Shown in pieces: positions 1 to 7,227 of a stretch of DNA of 36,205 nt; the stretch's first letter is position 1; every line of letters begins with the position of its first letter. Source of the stretch: Gammaproteobacteria bacterium (lineage in GTDB: Bacteria > Pseudomonadota > Gammaproteobacteria > Burkholderiales > Rhodocyclaceae). The notes beneath the pieces were generated by a model. It saw only the letters and a list, made by a program, of their open reading frames with translations, was not told the DNA's origin and did no database searches. The stretch covers positions 1-36,205 of the forward strand of contig JARFTX010000035.1 of the NCBI GenBank assembly GCA_029289265.1, written 5' to 3'. The translations under genes were made by a program, and so were the position numbers.

Positions 1-230
1 GCGTCGGGCGCCGCGGCGGCGGCCCGGCCATCGGGCGCTCCGGCCGCGGCCACGCCGGCGAGGGCCGCAGCCGAGAGCGCGACGGCGAGTTGCGCCGCGC
101 GACGCCCAAGGAGTCTGGACACACGCCGGGCCGCGCGTGCGGCCAGCGCCGAGCCCATGCGGCGCGCCTCATCCGGCGCTGAAGATTCGGAGACGCCCAT
201 CGCCCGTGCGTCGATCGAGTTGGCAGACAT
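1..230 (-). CDS. N-terminal fragment of an exported protein following nirJ (possibly NirN)
   Basis: The frame starts with ATG at 230 and runs off the left edge, giving about 76 residues. An AGGA lies about 9 bases before this ATG; a second in-frame ATG at 239 sits too close to it. The N-terminus is Arg-rich (RRVSRLLGRR) and is followed by an alanine-rich hydrophobic stretch (LAVALSAAALAGVAAAG), so it looks like a signal peptide. The start is only 24 bases after the nirJ stop, so the gene belongs to the same transcript. In many nirS clusters the gene after nirJ (or nirE) is nirN, a cytochrome cd1-like protein exported to the periplasm. That identity is inference from position and signal peptide alone, because no heme motif or propeller is visible here. 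Confidence 0.55.
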   Translation of the reverse strand, partial: MSANSIDARAMGVSESSAPDEARRMGSALAARAARRVSRLLGRRAAQLAVALSAAALAGVAAAGAPDGRAAAAAPD

Positions 231-254
231 GATGATCATCCTGTGGCTGAAATT

Positions 255-1460
255 TCACGCCCTGCGGCGAAGCGGCACGAACGGCGTCACGGCGATGCGT
301 TCCCGGCCGCGCGCATCCGCGTCCAGACCGATCTCGTCGTCGTCGAGGTAGCAGGCCGGATCCTCGCCCCACACATCGCCGGTGATGCGCTCGGCGCGCA
401 CGCGCGAGCTGCCGTTGCAGAGGTCGAGGTGGCGACAGGCGCCGCAGCGGCCGCCGAGCACCCGCGGGTGACGCCGGAGCCCCGCCATCAGCGGGTTCGA
501 GACGTCGCTCCAGATTTCCGAGAACGGACGCTCGCGGACATTGCCGAGCGGCACGTGCCACCACATCGTGTCGGGATGGACGACGCCCAGATTGTCGATA
601 TTGGCGACATTCACGCCGCTCGCGTTGCCGCCCCACTGCACGAGCTTGGCCCGGATGTGGGCGGCGCGCTCGGGAAAGTGCCGGACGACCCAGTGCAGCA
701 GATACACGCCGTCGGCGTCGTTGTTGCCGGTGACGAAATCCTTGTCGAGGCCGCGCCGATGCAGGTCGAGGCAGGTCTCGAACAGCCGGTCCATCGCCGC
801 TCGGGTGGTGCGGTGGCGGGCGTCGTCGGCACGGTACTTGTTGCCGCGACCGGCATAGTTGAGGTGCGAGAAATAGAACTTGTCGATGCCTTCGTCCTCG
901 ACGAGCTCGAGCAGCGCCGGCAGGTCGTGGGCGTTGTCCTCGGTCATGGTGTAGCGCACGCCGACCTTGATCCCGCGATCGCGGCACAGGCGGATGCCGG
1001 CGATCGAGGCATCGAAGGCACCGTCGAGGCGGCGGAAGCGGTCGTGAGTCGCGCCGATGCCGTCGAGGCTCACGCCGACGTAGTCGAAGCCGACCGCGGC
1101 GATCGCGTCGATGTTGGCGGCGTCGATCAGGGTGCCGTTGGTCGACAGCCCGACGTAGAAGCCCATCGCCTTCGCCCGCTGGCCGATCTCGAGAATGTCG
1201 GGACGCAAGAGCGGCTCGCCGCCGGAGAGGATCAGCACCGGCACGCGAAAGGCCTTGAGATCGTCCATCACGCGGAAGACCTCGTCGCGCGAGAGCTCGC
1301 CGGCGAAGTCGCTGTCGGCCGAGATCGAGTAGCAGTGCTTGCAGGTCAGGTTGCAGCGGCGGATCAGGTTCCAGATCACCACCGGGCCGGGCGGGTTGCG
1401 GCGCGGCGCGGCGGGCGTGGGTTGGTCGAGCTCGCGGATGAACTGGGAGATGCGGAACAT
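255..1460 (-). CDS. nirJ: NirJ, radical SAM heme d1 biosynthesis protein
   Basis: This 401-residue protein carries the radical SAM cluster motif CNLTCKHC (Cys36, Cys40, Cys43), followed by the SAM-binding LSGGEPLL stretch. The C-terminal third holds a second cysteine set (GGRCGACRHLDLC and DPACYL), as expected for a SPASM/twitch-type auxiliary Fe-S site. NirJ is known to act late in heme d1 synthesis, replacing the propionate side chains of didecarboxysiroheme with oxo groups. Position directly after nirDL, nirG and nirH supports the name over related radical SAM proteins such as AhbC/AhbD. The start has a GAGG sequence about 10 bases upstream. A 64-base gap separates it from nirH. Confidence 0.93.
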   Translation of the reverse strand: MFRISQFIRELDQPTPAAPRRNPPGPVVIWNLIRRCNLTCKHCYSISADSDFAGELSRDEVFRVMDDLKAFRVPVLILSGGEPLLRPDILEIGQRAKAMGFYVGLSTNGTLIDAANIDAIAAVGFDYVGVSLDGIGATHDRFRRLDGAFDASIAGIRLCRDRGIKVGVRYTMTEDNAHDLPALLELVEDEGIDKFYFSHLNYAGRGNKYRADDARHRTTRAAMDRLFETCLDLHRRGLDKDFVTGNNDADGVYLLHWVVRHFPERAAHIRAKLVQWGGNASGVNVANIDNLGVVHPDTMWWHVPLGNVRERPFSEIWSDVSNPLMAGLRRHPRVLGGRCGACRHLDLCNGSSRVRAERITGDVWGEDPACYLDDDEIGLDADARGRERIAVTPFVPLRRRA

Positions 1461-1524
1461 GGTTGCAGCCTCGTCGATTCGGATCGATTAAAGCCTGCCC
1501 GCGCCCATGACGACATGATCCGCA

Positions 1525-2028
1525 TCAATTCCGCAGGCGCAGTCCGGTCTTTTTCAGGATCGCCGACGAAAACAGCACGTCGCTCGCCGCGAGCGCGCCG
1601 GGATGTTCGGCGTCGAGCAGCGCGCGGATCTTGCCGACATGGGCCAGCACCTCGTCACGGGTGCGGCCATGCACCATCGCGAACAGGTTGTACGGCCAGT
1701 CCGGCAGTGCGCGTGGCCGCCGGTAGCAGTGGGTGACGAAGGGCAGCGCGCCGATGCGCTCACCGGCCGCATCGATCACGGCGTCGGCCACGTCCCACAC
1801 GCTCATCCCGTTGGCGACGACGCCTAGCGCGTAGTGATTGGGCACCGCACCGATGCGGCGGACGACACCGCGCTCGAGCATCGCCTGCAGGCGCGCGCGG
1901 ACCTCGTCGGCGCCGATGCCGACCTGCTCGCCGACCACCGCCCAGGGGTCGCGCGCGAGCGGCAGCCCGTCCTGGGTCGCGAGGATCAGCCGGCGGTCGA
2001 TCGCGTCGAGGGGGTCACGGGCGTCCAT
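1525..2028 (-). CDS. nirH: NirH, siroheme decarboxylase subunit (AsnC/Lrp-like)
   Basis: This 167-residue protein has an N-terminal winged-helix (DAIDRRLILATQDGLPLARDPW) and a C-terminal AsnC-like ligand domain. The family signatures FVTHCYRRPRALPDWPYNLFAMVHG are present in pieces, notably YRRPR and NLFAMVHG. The NirD/L/G/H family decarboxylates siroheme at the C12 and C18 acetates on the way to heme d1. The ATG at 2028 overlaps the nirG stop in a TGATG arrangement, so the longer open frame reading upstream is not the real start. The sequence resembles the second half of NirDL more than NirG. H versus L is assigned by gene order and could be swapped. Confidence 0.88.
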   Translation of the reverse strand: MDARDPLDAIDRRLILATQDGLPLARDPWAVVGEQVGIGADEVRARLQAMLERGVVRRIGAVPNHYALGVVANGMSVWDVADAVIDAAGERIGALPFVTHCYRRPRALPDWPYNLFAMVHGRTRDEVLAHVGKIRALLDAEHPGALAASDVLFSSAILKKTGLRLRN

Positions 2029-2501
2029 CACACCTCCAGCTTCATGCCGACGAAGTACTCGCGCTCCTTGGGGAAGAGCCGGACGGCGTGGCCGGTCTCC
2101 GTCTCGATCTCGCGGGCGCAGCGTCCGATGTCGTCGGGGTGGCCGGTGGCGAGCACGAACCACATGTTGAGGTGGTGCTCGCGCCGGTAGTTGTGGGCGA
2201 TCTCGGGACGGCGATTGACCTGCTCGACCACGCGCGCCCAGTCGGCCTCGGGCACTTCCATCGCGGCGAGGCAGAAGGCGCCGCCGGCCCGCTCGATCTG
2301 AAACATCGGGCCGAAGCGCGACAGCACGCCGTCGGCGAGCAGCCGCCCGATGCGCCGCAACACCTCGTCCTCGTCGAGCCCGATCCCGGCGCCGACCTCG
2401 GCGTAGGGCCGCTCGGAGAGCGGAAAGCCGCCCTGCAGGCTGTTGATGAGGCGACGATCGATCGCGTCGAGATCCGCCGCCGCGGCCGAGCGCTCACGCA
2501 T
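2028..2501 (-). CDS. nirG: NirG, siroheme decarboxylase subunit (AsnC/Lrp-like)
   Basis: This 157-residue member of the siroheme decarboxylase family has the winged helix LDAIDRRLINSLQGGFPLSE and the HNYRREHHLNMWFVLATG signature, which matches the NYEREHRLNLWFV block in the first half of NirDL. It therefore belongs to the NirD/NirG type rather than the NirL/NirH type. Its start overlaps the end of nirDL by 8 bases and its stop shares a base with the nirH start, so translation is probably coupled along the whole set. The protein is expected to be cytoplasmic. G versus D rests on gene order. Confidence 0.87.
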   Translation of the reverse strand: MRERSAAAADLDAIDRRLINSLQGGFPLSERPYAEVGAGIGLDEDEVLRRIGRLLADGVLSRFGPMFQIERAGGAFCLAAMEVPEADWARVVEQVNRRPEIAHNYRREHHLNMWFVLATGHPDDIGRCAREIETETGHAVRLFPKEREYFVGMKLEV

Positions 2502-3483
2502 AAGAGGGTTCCGGCAGGTAGCAGGCGCCGCGCTGCTTGAAGCGGCGCCGGCTGAACAGCACCGCGTGAGGCCAGTCGTCCAGGCCGAGCCGCTGCGCGA
2601 TGCGCGCGCGCGTCGCCAGGACCTCGTCGCGCGCCTTGCCGTGGATCATCGCGAACAGGTTGTAACGCCAGTGCGGCAACGACCGCCGCCGCCGGTAGCA
2701 CAGCGTCACGCCGGCTTCGGCGCCCAGGCGCCGGCCGAGCTCGGCGGCCTCCCCGTCGGCCACATCCCAGACGCACATCGCGTTCGCCGTATAACCCAGT
2801 TCGTGGTGGCGCACCACGACGCCGAAGCGGCGCAGCACGCCGCTCGCGAGCCAGTCGTCGATGAGTTCGGCGACCATCGCGCCCGAGAGCCCGATGCGCT
2901 CGCCAAGCGCCGCATAGGGACGCGGCTCCAGCGGCAGGCCGCGCTGCAGTGCACCCATCAGCGCCTGCTCGATGCCGGCGAGCGCGCACGGCGCCCCGGC
3001 GGCGAGCCGCGGGGGCGCCGACGCGCCGGCATTGCCGCTGCCGCGCAGGTCGAAGCCGAGATCGATGTGGTGGGCCTCTTCCATTGGCAGCACGATGGGC
3101 GCGCAGCCGGTGTCGGCGGCGATCGCTGCGACCACCGCGTCGAGCCGCGCCGCGTCGATCGCCGTGACCACGAACCACAGGTTGAGACGGTGCTCGCGCT
3201 CGTAGTTGTGATTGACCTCGGGGACGGCGCTGACGCGCGCTGCGACCGCCGCGAGCCGCTCCGCAGGCGCGGCGAGCGCGACGAGCGCGCTCGCGCCGAC
3301 GCGCCGCGTTGCGACGACCGGGCCGATGCGGCTCACCACCCCGTCGGCGCACCACCGCCGGTAGAGGTCGAGCACTTCGCCCTCGCCCATTCCGACCGCC
3401 GCGGCGAGCGCCGCGAACGGCTGCGCGACGCGCGGAAAGCCGTGCTGCCAGTCGTTCAGCAGGCGGAAGTGGCGGGGATCCAT
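2494..3483 (-). CDS. nirD: NirDL, fused siroheme decarboxylase
   Basis: This 329-residue protein is two siroheme-decarboxylase units joined head to tail. The first, roughly residues 1-155, has the NirD/G signature HNYEREHRLNLWFVVTA. The second, roughly 170-325, has the NirL/H signature LCYRRRRSLPHWRYNLFAMIHG. A short Ala/Gly/Pro linker near residues 150-170 joins them. NirDL fusions are known in several denitrifiers and have siroheme decarboxylase activity. The start ATG at 3483 is one base beyond the nirF stop (TGACATG). No frameshift is needed to read the fusion, so it looks genuine. Confidence 0.9.
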   Translation of the reverse strand: MDPRHFRLLNDWQHGFPRVAQPFAALAAAVGMGEGEVLDLYRRWCADGVVSRIGPVVATRRVGASALVALAAPAERLAAVAARVSAVPEVNHNYEREHRLNLWFVVTAIDAARLDAVVAAIAADTGCAPIVLPMEEAHHIDLGFDLRGSGNAGASAPPRLAAGAPCALAGIEQALMGALQRGLPLEPRPYAALGERIGLSGAMVAELIDDWLASGVLRRFGVVVRHHELGYTANAMCVWDVADGEAAELGRRLGAEAGVTLCYRRRRSLPHWRYNLFAMIHGKARDEVLATRARIAQRLGLDDWPHAVLFSRRRFKQRGACYLPEPSYA

Positions 3484-3484
3484 G

Positions 3485-4660
3485 TCAGAACCCGATGCGC
3501 ACGCCGCGGCTGGTGAAGAAGATGCCGCTGGGGTTAGCGGCGGCGAGCTCGGCGACCGCCTCGCGCCGCTCGGTGTCGTAGACCACGACCTTGTCGTCGT
3601 CGCGCGAGGACACCCAGACCGCCTCGCCGCGCGGCGTGAACTCCATGTGCAGGATGGTGCGCCCGGGCACCAGCGTATCGGTGACGCGGTTCTCGACGGT
3701 GTCGATCACCTGCACCGTGCTGTTGTCCGGAAACGCGAAGTTCACCCACACCTGGCGCCCGTCGGGGCGTGCCATGACGAACACCGGCTGGCTGTGCACC
3801 GGGATGCGGGCGACCTCCTGCCAGTCGCGGGTATCGACCACCAGCACCTCGTGGCGGCCGATCGCCGGCAGGTAGGCGCGGCCGCCGGCCACCGCCCAGC
3901 CGCGCAGGTGCGGCATCTTGTAGACCGGCAGCGGCTCCTCGCCGCGCCCGTAGCCGGCGAGGATCTTGCGCACGCCGCGCTCCGGGTGCCAGAGGTCGAG
4001 CAGCGCCAGGCCGTCCTCGCCGAACAGGCCGGCGATGAAGTAGCGTCCGTCGGGGGTGACCAGCCCGTCGTAGGGCTGACGGCCGGCCTTGTAGCGCTCG
4101 GTCTTCGGCGCGCGCGGGTCGGACAGGTCGGTGACCCAGATCTCGCCGGCGTCGAACAAGGCGTACACGAAGCGCTGGCCGGGCAGATCGGCGAGGCCCA
4201 CGACCTTGGAGCGCTGTCCCGGGGCGTACTCCGCGGGCACCTCGGCGAGCTGCTCGAGCGTTTCGGCGTCGAACACCTTGATGCCGCCCGGATCGTAGTT
4301 CTGCGCGACGACGAGGCGGCCGTCCTGCGAGATCGAGCCGCCGATCGAGTTGCCGGCCTGCACGATACGCCGCTCGATGCGCCCGCGCAGCAGGTCCACC
4401 TTGGTGAGCCCGCCGTCGCGGCCGAAGACGTAGCCGTAGCGGCCGTCGCGCGAATAGGTGACGTGGGCGTGCGACAGGTCTCCGAGACCGGCCACCGTCG
4501 CGAGGCGCTCGCGGCTGGTGTGGCTCACCACCGCCACCTGGCCGCTGGCGCGCTCGATGACGAGGCCGAGATCGCCGGTGCCGCGCAGTGCGGGCTGCGT
4601 GGCGCAGCCGGCGAGGAGAGCCGCGCCGGCCAGCGCCGCGGCAAGGATTCCGCGTCTCAT
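3485..4660 (-). CDS. nirF: NirF, heme d1 biosynthesis lipoprotein
   Basis: This 391-residue protein has a lipoprotein signal ending in LLAGC, with the lipid-bearing Cys at residue 19. The rest is an eight-bladed propeller like the d1 domain of NirS. Recognisable blocks include YVFGRDGGLTKVDL, GGSISQDGRLVVAQNYDPGGIKVFD and HMEFTPRGEAVWVSSRDDDKVVVYD. NirF is a periplasmic d1-binding protein required for the last steps of heme d1 formation. The ATG at 4660 overlaps the nirC stop (ATGA). The open frame continues upstream of it, but the lipobox distance and the coupled ATGA support 4660. All neighbours are heme d1 genes. Confidence 0.93.
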   Translation of the reverse strand: MRRGILAAALAGAALLAGCATQPALRGTGDLGLVIERASGQVAVVSHTSRERLATVAGLGDLSHAHVTYSRDGRYGYVFGRDGGLTKVDLLRGRIERRIVQAGNSIGGSISQDGRLVVAQNYDPGGIKVFDAETLEQLAEVPAEYAPGQRSKVVGLADLPGQRFVYALFDAGEIWVTDLSDPRAPKTERYKAGRQPYDGLVTPDGRYFIAGLFGEDGLALLDLWHPERGVRKILAGYGRGEEPLPVYKMPHLRGWAVAGGRAYLPAIGRHEVLVVDTRDWQEVARIPVHSQPVFVMARPDGRQVWVNFAFPDNSTVQVIDTVENRVTDTLVPGRTILHMEFTPRGEAVWVSSRDDDKVVVYDTERREAVAELAAANPSGIFFTSRGVRIGF

Positions 4661-5013
4661 TTGCGCGCTCCATTGAGTTCGGGGAAACCCTTCATCATCG
4701 ACCGGACCATCCATTCAGCCTCGTCTTCGCTGATGAAGCGGCTCCAGCCGGGCATCGCCGTGCCGGGGCGCCCGTTCATCACGGTCGCCACCATCGAGTC
4801 GAGCGGCTTGTGGGCGATGTTCTCGGGCAGCAACGCCGGACCGAGTCCGCCGGCAAGGGTGAGTCCGTGACAGGAACCGCATTCCTGGCGGACCAGCTTG
4901 ATCAGGTGCTCGTGGCGCTTGCCCTGCGGCTCGGCCGCCTCGACCGACAGCGCGGCCGCGAGTCCGGCGGCGAGCAAGACCGCCACGTGCAGCAGTGTGG
5001 GGGGGATCCTCAT
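4657..5013 (-). CDS. nirC: NirC, small periplasmic c-type cytochrome
   Basis: This 118-residue protein has a signal peptide ending near SVEAA and one heme motif, CGSCH (Cys45, Cys48, His49). A likely sixth ligand is Met87 in TAMPGW. It matches the NirC/cytochrome c55X family, which is implicated in heme d1 maturation with NirF and NirN. A strong ribosome binding site (AGGAGAAAGGA) lies just before the start. It is the first gene after the FNR/Dnr palindrome at 5078-5091 and overlaps nirF, so it probably heads a nirC-F-DL-G-H-J transcript. Confidence 0.9.
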   Translation of the reverse strand: MRIPPTLLHVAVLLAAGLAAALSVEAAEPQGKRHEHLIKLVRQECGSCHGLTLAGGLGPALLPENIAHKPLDSMVATVMNGRPGTAMPGWSRFISEDEAEWMVRSMMKGFPELNGARK

Positions 5014-5051
5014 CGTCCTTTCTCCTGATATTCGTAGGGAATGGAACGGAG

Positions 5052-5091
5052 CTTATTGAGGCACGGCCGGGACAACCTTGATTGCCATCAA
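5052..5091 (-). promoter_or_regulatory. FNR/Dnr-type operator and promoter for nirC
   Basis: The sequence TTGAT-TGCC-ATCAA at 5078-5091 is a perfect match to the FNR/Dnr/Nnr palindrome (TTGAT-N4-ATCAA). Reading towards nirC, a -10-like AATAAG lies at 5057-5052, about 30 bases from the operator centre. This is the geometry of a class II FNR promoter with the operator near -41.5, predicting transcription from about 5043, 30 bases before the nirC ATG. The site is flanked by a separate 12-bp inverted repeat. Control by low oxygen or NO is inferred from the motif. Confidence 0.75.
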
Positions 5092-5121
5092 TCCGGCCAG
5101 GCGGCATCGCCCGGCCGTGCC
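5060..5121. repeat. 12-bp perfect inverted repeat around the nirC operator
   Basis: GGCACGGCCGGG at 5060-5071 and its exact reverse complement CCCGGCCGTGCC at 5110-5121 are separated by 38 bases that contain the FNR/Dnr palindrome. The repeat lies just after the stop of the upstream cytochrome gene (5129). It could act as a terminator-like stem for that transcript, though no T-run follows, or as a structure near the nirC promoter. Confidence 0.6.
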
Positions 5122-5128
5122 CGCTGCG

Positions 5129-6013
5129 TTACTGCTTGGCCGCGACGATGTCGGCCTGGGTGTCCAGCCCGAGGGTGTAGTTGAGAGAGACGTGGTGGAA
5201 GCGCCCGACCGTGTGGCTGTCGTGGATCGCGAAGCCGAAGTTGTACTGCTTGCCGGACTCGAGGCTGACGTCGCCCTCGCCGCCGGCGAGCTTGCGCGCG
5301 AACACGACTGACCACGTGTCACCGTCGAGCTTGCCCTCGGCCCCGGCCAGCGCCGAGCCGCCTTCCATCACGCGCTTGTCGGCGACGTAGCCGTCGAAGG
5401 CCTTGTTCTCGCCGCTGCGCCACTGGGCGAGGTCGTAGAACACCCCGCTCGCGAGCGAGCCATCCTTGACGTACTTGGTGCGATCCTTGCCGCCTTCCGG
5501 CATGGTGCGCGAATCGCCGTGGCAGCTCGCCCAGCACCCGCTCAGCTCGGCCATCTCGACCTTGCCCGCATCGAGCATATAGGCAATCTTGAGCGGATTC
5601 TGCTCGTCCATCTTCTCGCCCTGCGAGGCAGGAGGCTGCTTCCATGAGAACTTCAGGTAGAGCATGTCACCATCGTGGGCGGCCTGGACCTTGACCGGAA
5701 TCGAGCCGGATTTGCCCGGAATGGGCGTCGGCTCGAGCTTCTCGCCGGTCGCCATCTTCTGCCCCATCTCGGCGGCCTCGTCGCCGTGACAGGCGACACA
5801 CGAGTCCCCCTGCTTGAAGGCGCGGCCGCCACCGTGGCGTGCGCGCTCGATGCGTACATCGCCGGTGATCCACTCCATCGGCGAAACGCCGGGGTAGAAC
5901 AGCACGATGTCGGTCGCGGCGACCTTGCTCCAGTCGGCGGGGGGCGCGGCGAGCGCGACGGCCGGGACTGCGAGCAGCAGCGCGATCGAGCCGGAAATCA
6001 GGGTCTTGTTCAT
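5129..6013 (-). CDS. Exported ethylbenzene-dehydrogenase-like c-type cytochrome
   Basis: This 294-residue protein has a clear Sec signal (LLLAVPAVALAAPPA). A heme motif CVACH lies at residues 72-76. A second cysteine motif, CWASCH at 160-165, has three residues between the cysteines instead of two. The fold signature of the EB_dh heme-binding domain is seen in AHDGDMLYLKFSW, GVFYDLAQWRSG and the C-terminal NFGFAIHDSHTVGRFHHVSLNYTLG pieces. It is probably a periplasmic electron carrier or heme protein in the nitrite-reduction chain, placed between the NirT quinol dehydrogenase and nirC. The start has a good GGAGGA site. Its exact partner is not shown by the sequence. Confidence 0.82.
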   Translation of the reverse strand: MNKTLISGSIALLLAVPAVALAAPPADWSKVAATDIVLFYPGVSPMEWITGDVRIERARHGGGRAFKQGDSCVACHGDEAAEMGQKMATGEKLEPTPIPGKSGSIPVKVQAAHDGDMLYLKFSWKQPPASQGEKMDEQNPLKIAYMLDAGKVEMAELSGCWASCHGDSRTMPEGGKDRTKYVKDGSLASGVFYDLAQWRSGENKAFDGYVADKRVMEGGSALAGAEGKLDGDTWSVVFARKLAGGEGDVSLESGKQYNFGFAIHDSHTVGRFHHVSLNYTLGLDTQADIVAAKQ

Positions 6014-6046
6014 GGGTGTGTCCTCCGCGGTCGGAAATCGGTTGAA

Positions 6047-6649
6047 TCAGTCGAAATAGTCGTCATCGGTCATGTCTTCAGGCTTCTGATGCGCGATGCC
6101 CTGGTGGCACGCGATGCAGGTGGTGCCGTCCTTTTCCGCCCGCTCGTGCTGCTTGGCGGCACGGGTTGCCTGCTTCTTGCCGTCCATGCTGACGAGGCTG
6201 TGGCAGTTGCGGCACTCGAGCGAGTCGTTGGCGAGCATCCGCTGCCACTCGCGCCGGGCCAGGGTGAGGCGCTTCTCCTCGAACTTCTCGCGCGTGTCGA
6301 TGGTGCCGGTGGCCTTGCCCCACAGCTCGCGCGAGGCCTGCACCTTGCGGATCATCTTGGGCACCCATTCGCGCGGCACGTGACAGTCGGCGCACACCGC
6401 GCGCACGCCGGTGCGGTTGTTGTAGTGGATGGTTTCCTTGTACTCGGCGTACACGTTGTCGTTCATCTCGTGGCACGAGATGCAGAACTTCTCGGTGTTG
6501 GTCCATTCGAGGACGGTGTTGAAGCCGCCCCAGAAGATGACGCCGACCGCGATGCCGACGACGAGGATGCCGCCGAGTGAGTAGCGGGTGCTGGGTTTTC
6601 GCAGGCGGGCGAACAGTCCGCCGGAGCTTTCGGGCTTCTGCTGGTCCAT
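6047..6649 (-). CDS. nirT: NapC/NirT-family tetraheme quinol dehydrogenase
   Basis: This 200-residue protein has one N-terminal membrane anchor (about residues 25-45, SLGGILVVGIAVGVIFWGG) and four CXXCH motifs at residues 56-60, 86-90, 146-150 and 178-182. That is the layout of the NapC/NirT family, which takes electrons from quinol and passes them to periplasmic reductases. It lies between the c551-like cytochrome and the EB_dh-type cytochrome in the nirS operon, so it likely feeds NirS. The ATG at 6649 is chosen because family members begin shortly before the anchor; the open frame extends to 6763 but adds a non-typical leader. The ribosome binding site is weak. Confidence 0.9.
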   Translation of the reverse strand: MDQQKPESSGGLFARLRKPSTRYSLGGILVVGIAVGVIFWGGFNTVLEWTNTEKFCISCHEMNDNVYAEYKETIHYNNRTGVRAVCADCHVPREWVPKMIRKVQASRELWGKATGTIDTREKFEEKRLTLARREWQRMLANDSLECRNCHSLVSMDGKKQATRAAKQHERAEKDGTTCIACHQGIAHQKPEDMTDDDYFD

Positions 6650-6781
6650 GAGTGTGCTCTCAGGTTCTTTCTCTTCAGTCCAGTCGGCGCGATCCATGCG
6701 GGATCTCGCCACCATGCGGGCCGGTCCGCGTTCGGGCGGGCCGCACCCCACAATCCGCGCCACCGCCAGCGCTCGTCTCGA

Positions 6782-7150
6782 TCACTTGGCCGCCTCGCCG
6801 TCGGTGACTTCGGCTTCGCCTTCCAGCGTCAGCAGCCACCCGACCAGCTTGCGGATGTCGGCTTCGGGCACCCGCCGGTTAGGCGACATGTAGTCGTCAC
6901 CCCAGTTGCCCCGGCCACCCTGCTGCACCTTGACGACGAGACGCTCGAAGGCCTCGGGATCGTCGCGGTAGCGCTCGGCAACCGCGACCCAGGCCGGGCC
7001 GCGCACCTTCTTGTCGACGTCGTGACAATTGAAGCAGCCGCGCTTCCAGGCCAAGTCGATCATCGCCTCGCGTTCGGCTGCGGCATCACCCCCAGCCCAG
7101 GCGGGGGTCACCGCCGCTGCGAGTGTGGCGCACAGCAATCGGATCTTCAT
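6782..7150 (-). CDS. nirM: Cytochrome c551/NirM-like electron carrier
   Basis: This 122-residue protein has a signal peptide ending at AWAGG, a heme motif CFNCH (Cys39, Cys42, His43), the GPAWVAVAERY segment typical of c551/c8 cytochromes, and a sixth-ligand Met88 in YMSPN. Such proteins donate electrons to cytochrome cd1 nitrite reductase in the periplasm. The gene lies 77 bases after nirS with a strong GGGAGGTAAG site. It has a slightly long acidic C-terminus (GEAEVTDGEAAK). The symbol is given from family and position. Confidence 0.85.
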   Translation of the reverse strand: MKIRLLCATLAAAVTPAWAGGDAAAEREAMIDLAWKRGCFNCHDVDKKVRGPAWVAVAERYRDDPEAFERLVVKVQQGGRGNWGDDYMSPNRRVPEADIRKLVGWLLTLEGEAEVTDGEAAK

Positions 7151-7227
7151 GCTTACCTCCCGATCGGACGGATTCCGGCCGCGGCCGGGCCCCTCTCGAG
7201 CCCAGACCGCTTCCGGATCACCCAGGG

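Noticed and set aside
243-1736. Long plus-strand open frame over nirJ
   Set aside because: It is the antisense shadow of a clear radical SAM gene in GC-rich DNA, with Val/Ala/Asp/Arg-rich text and no motif.
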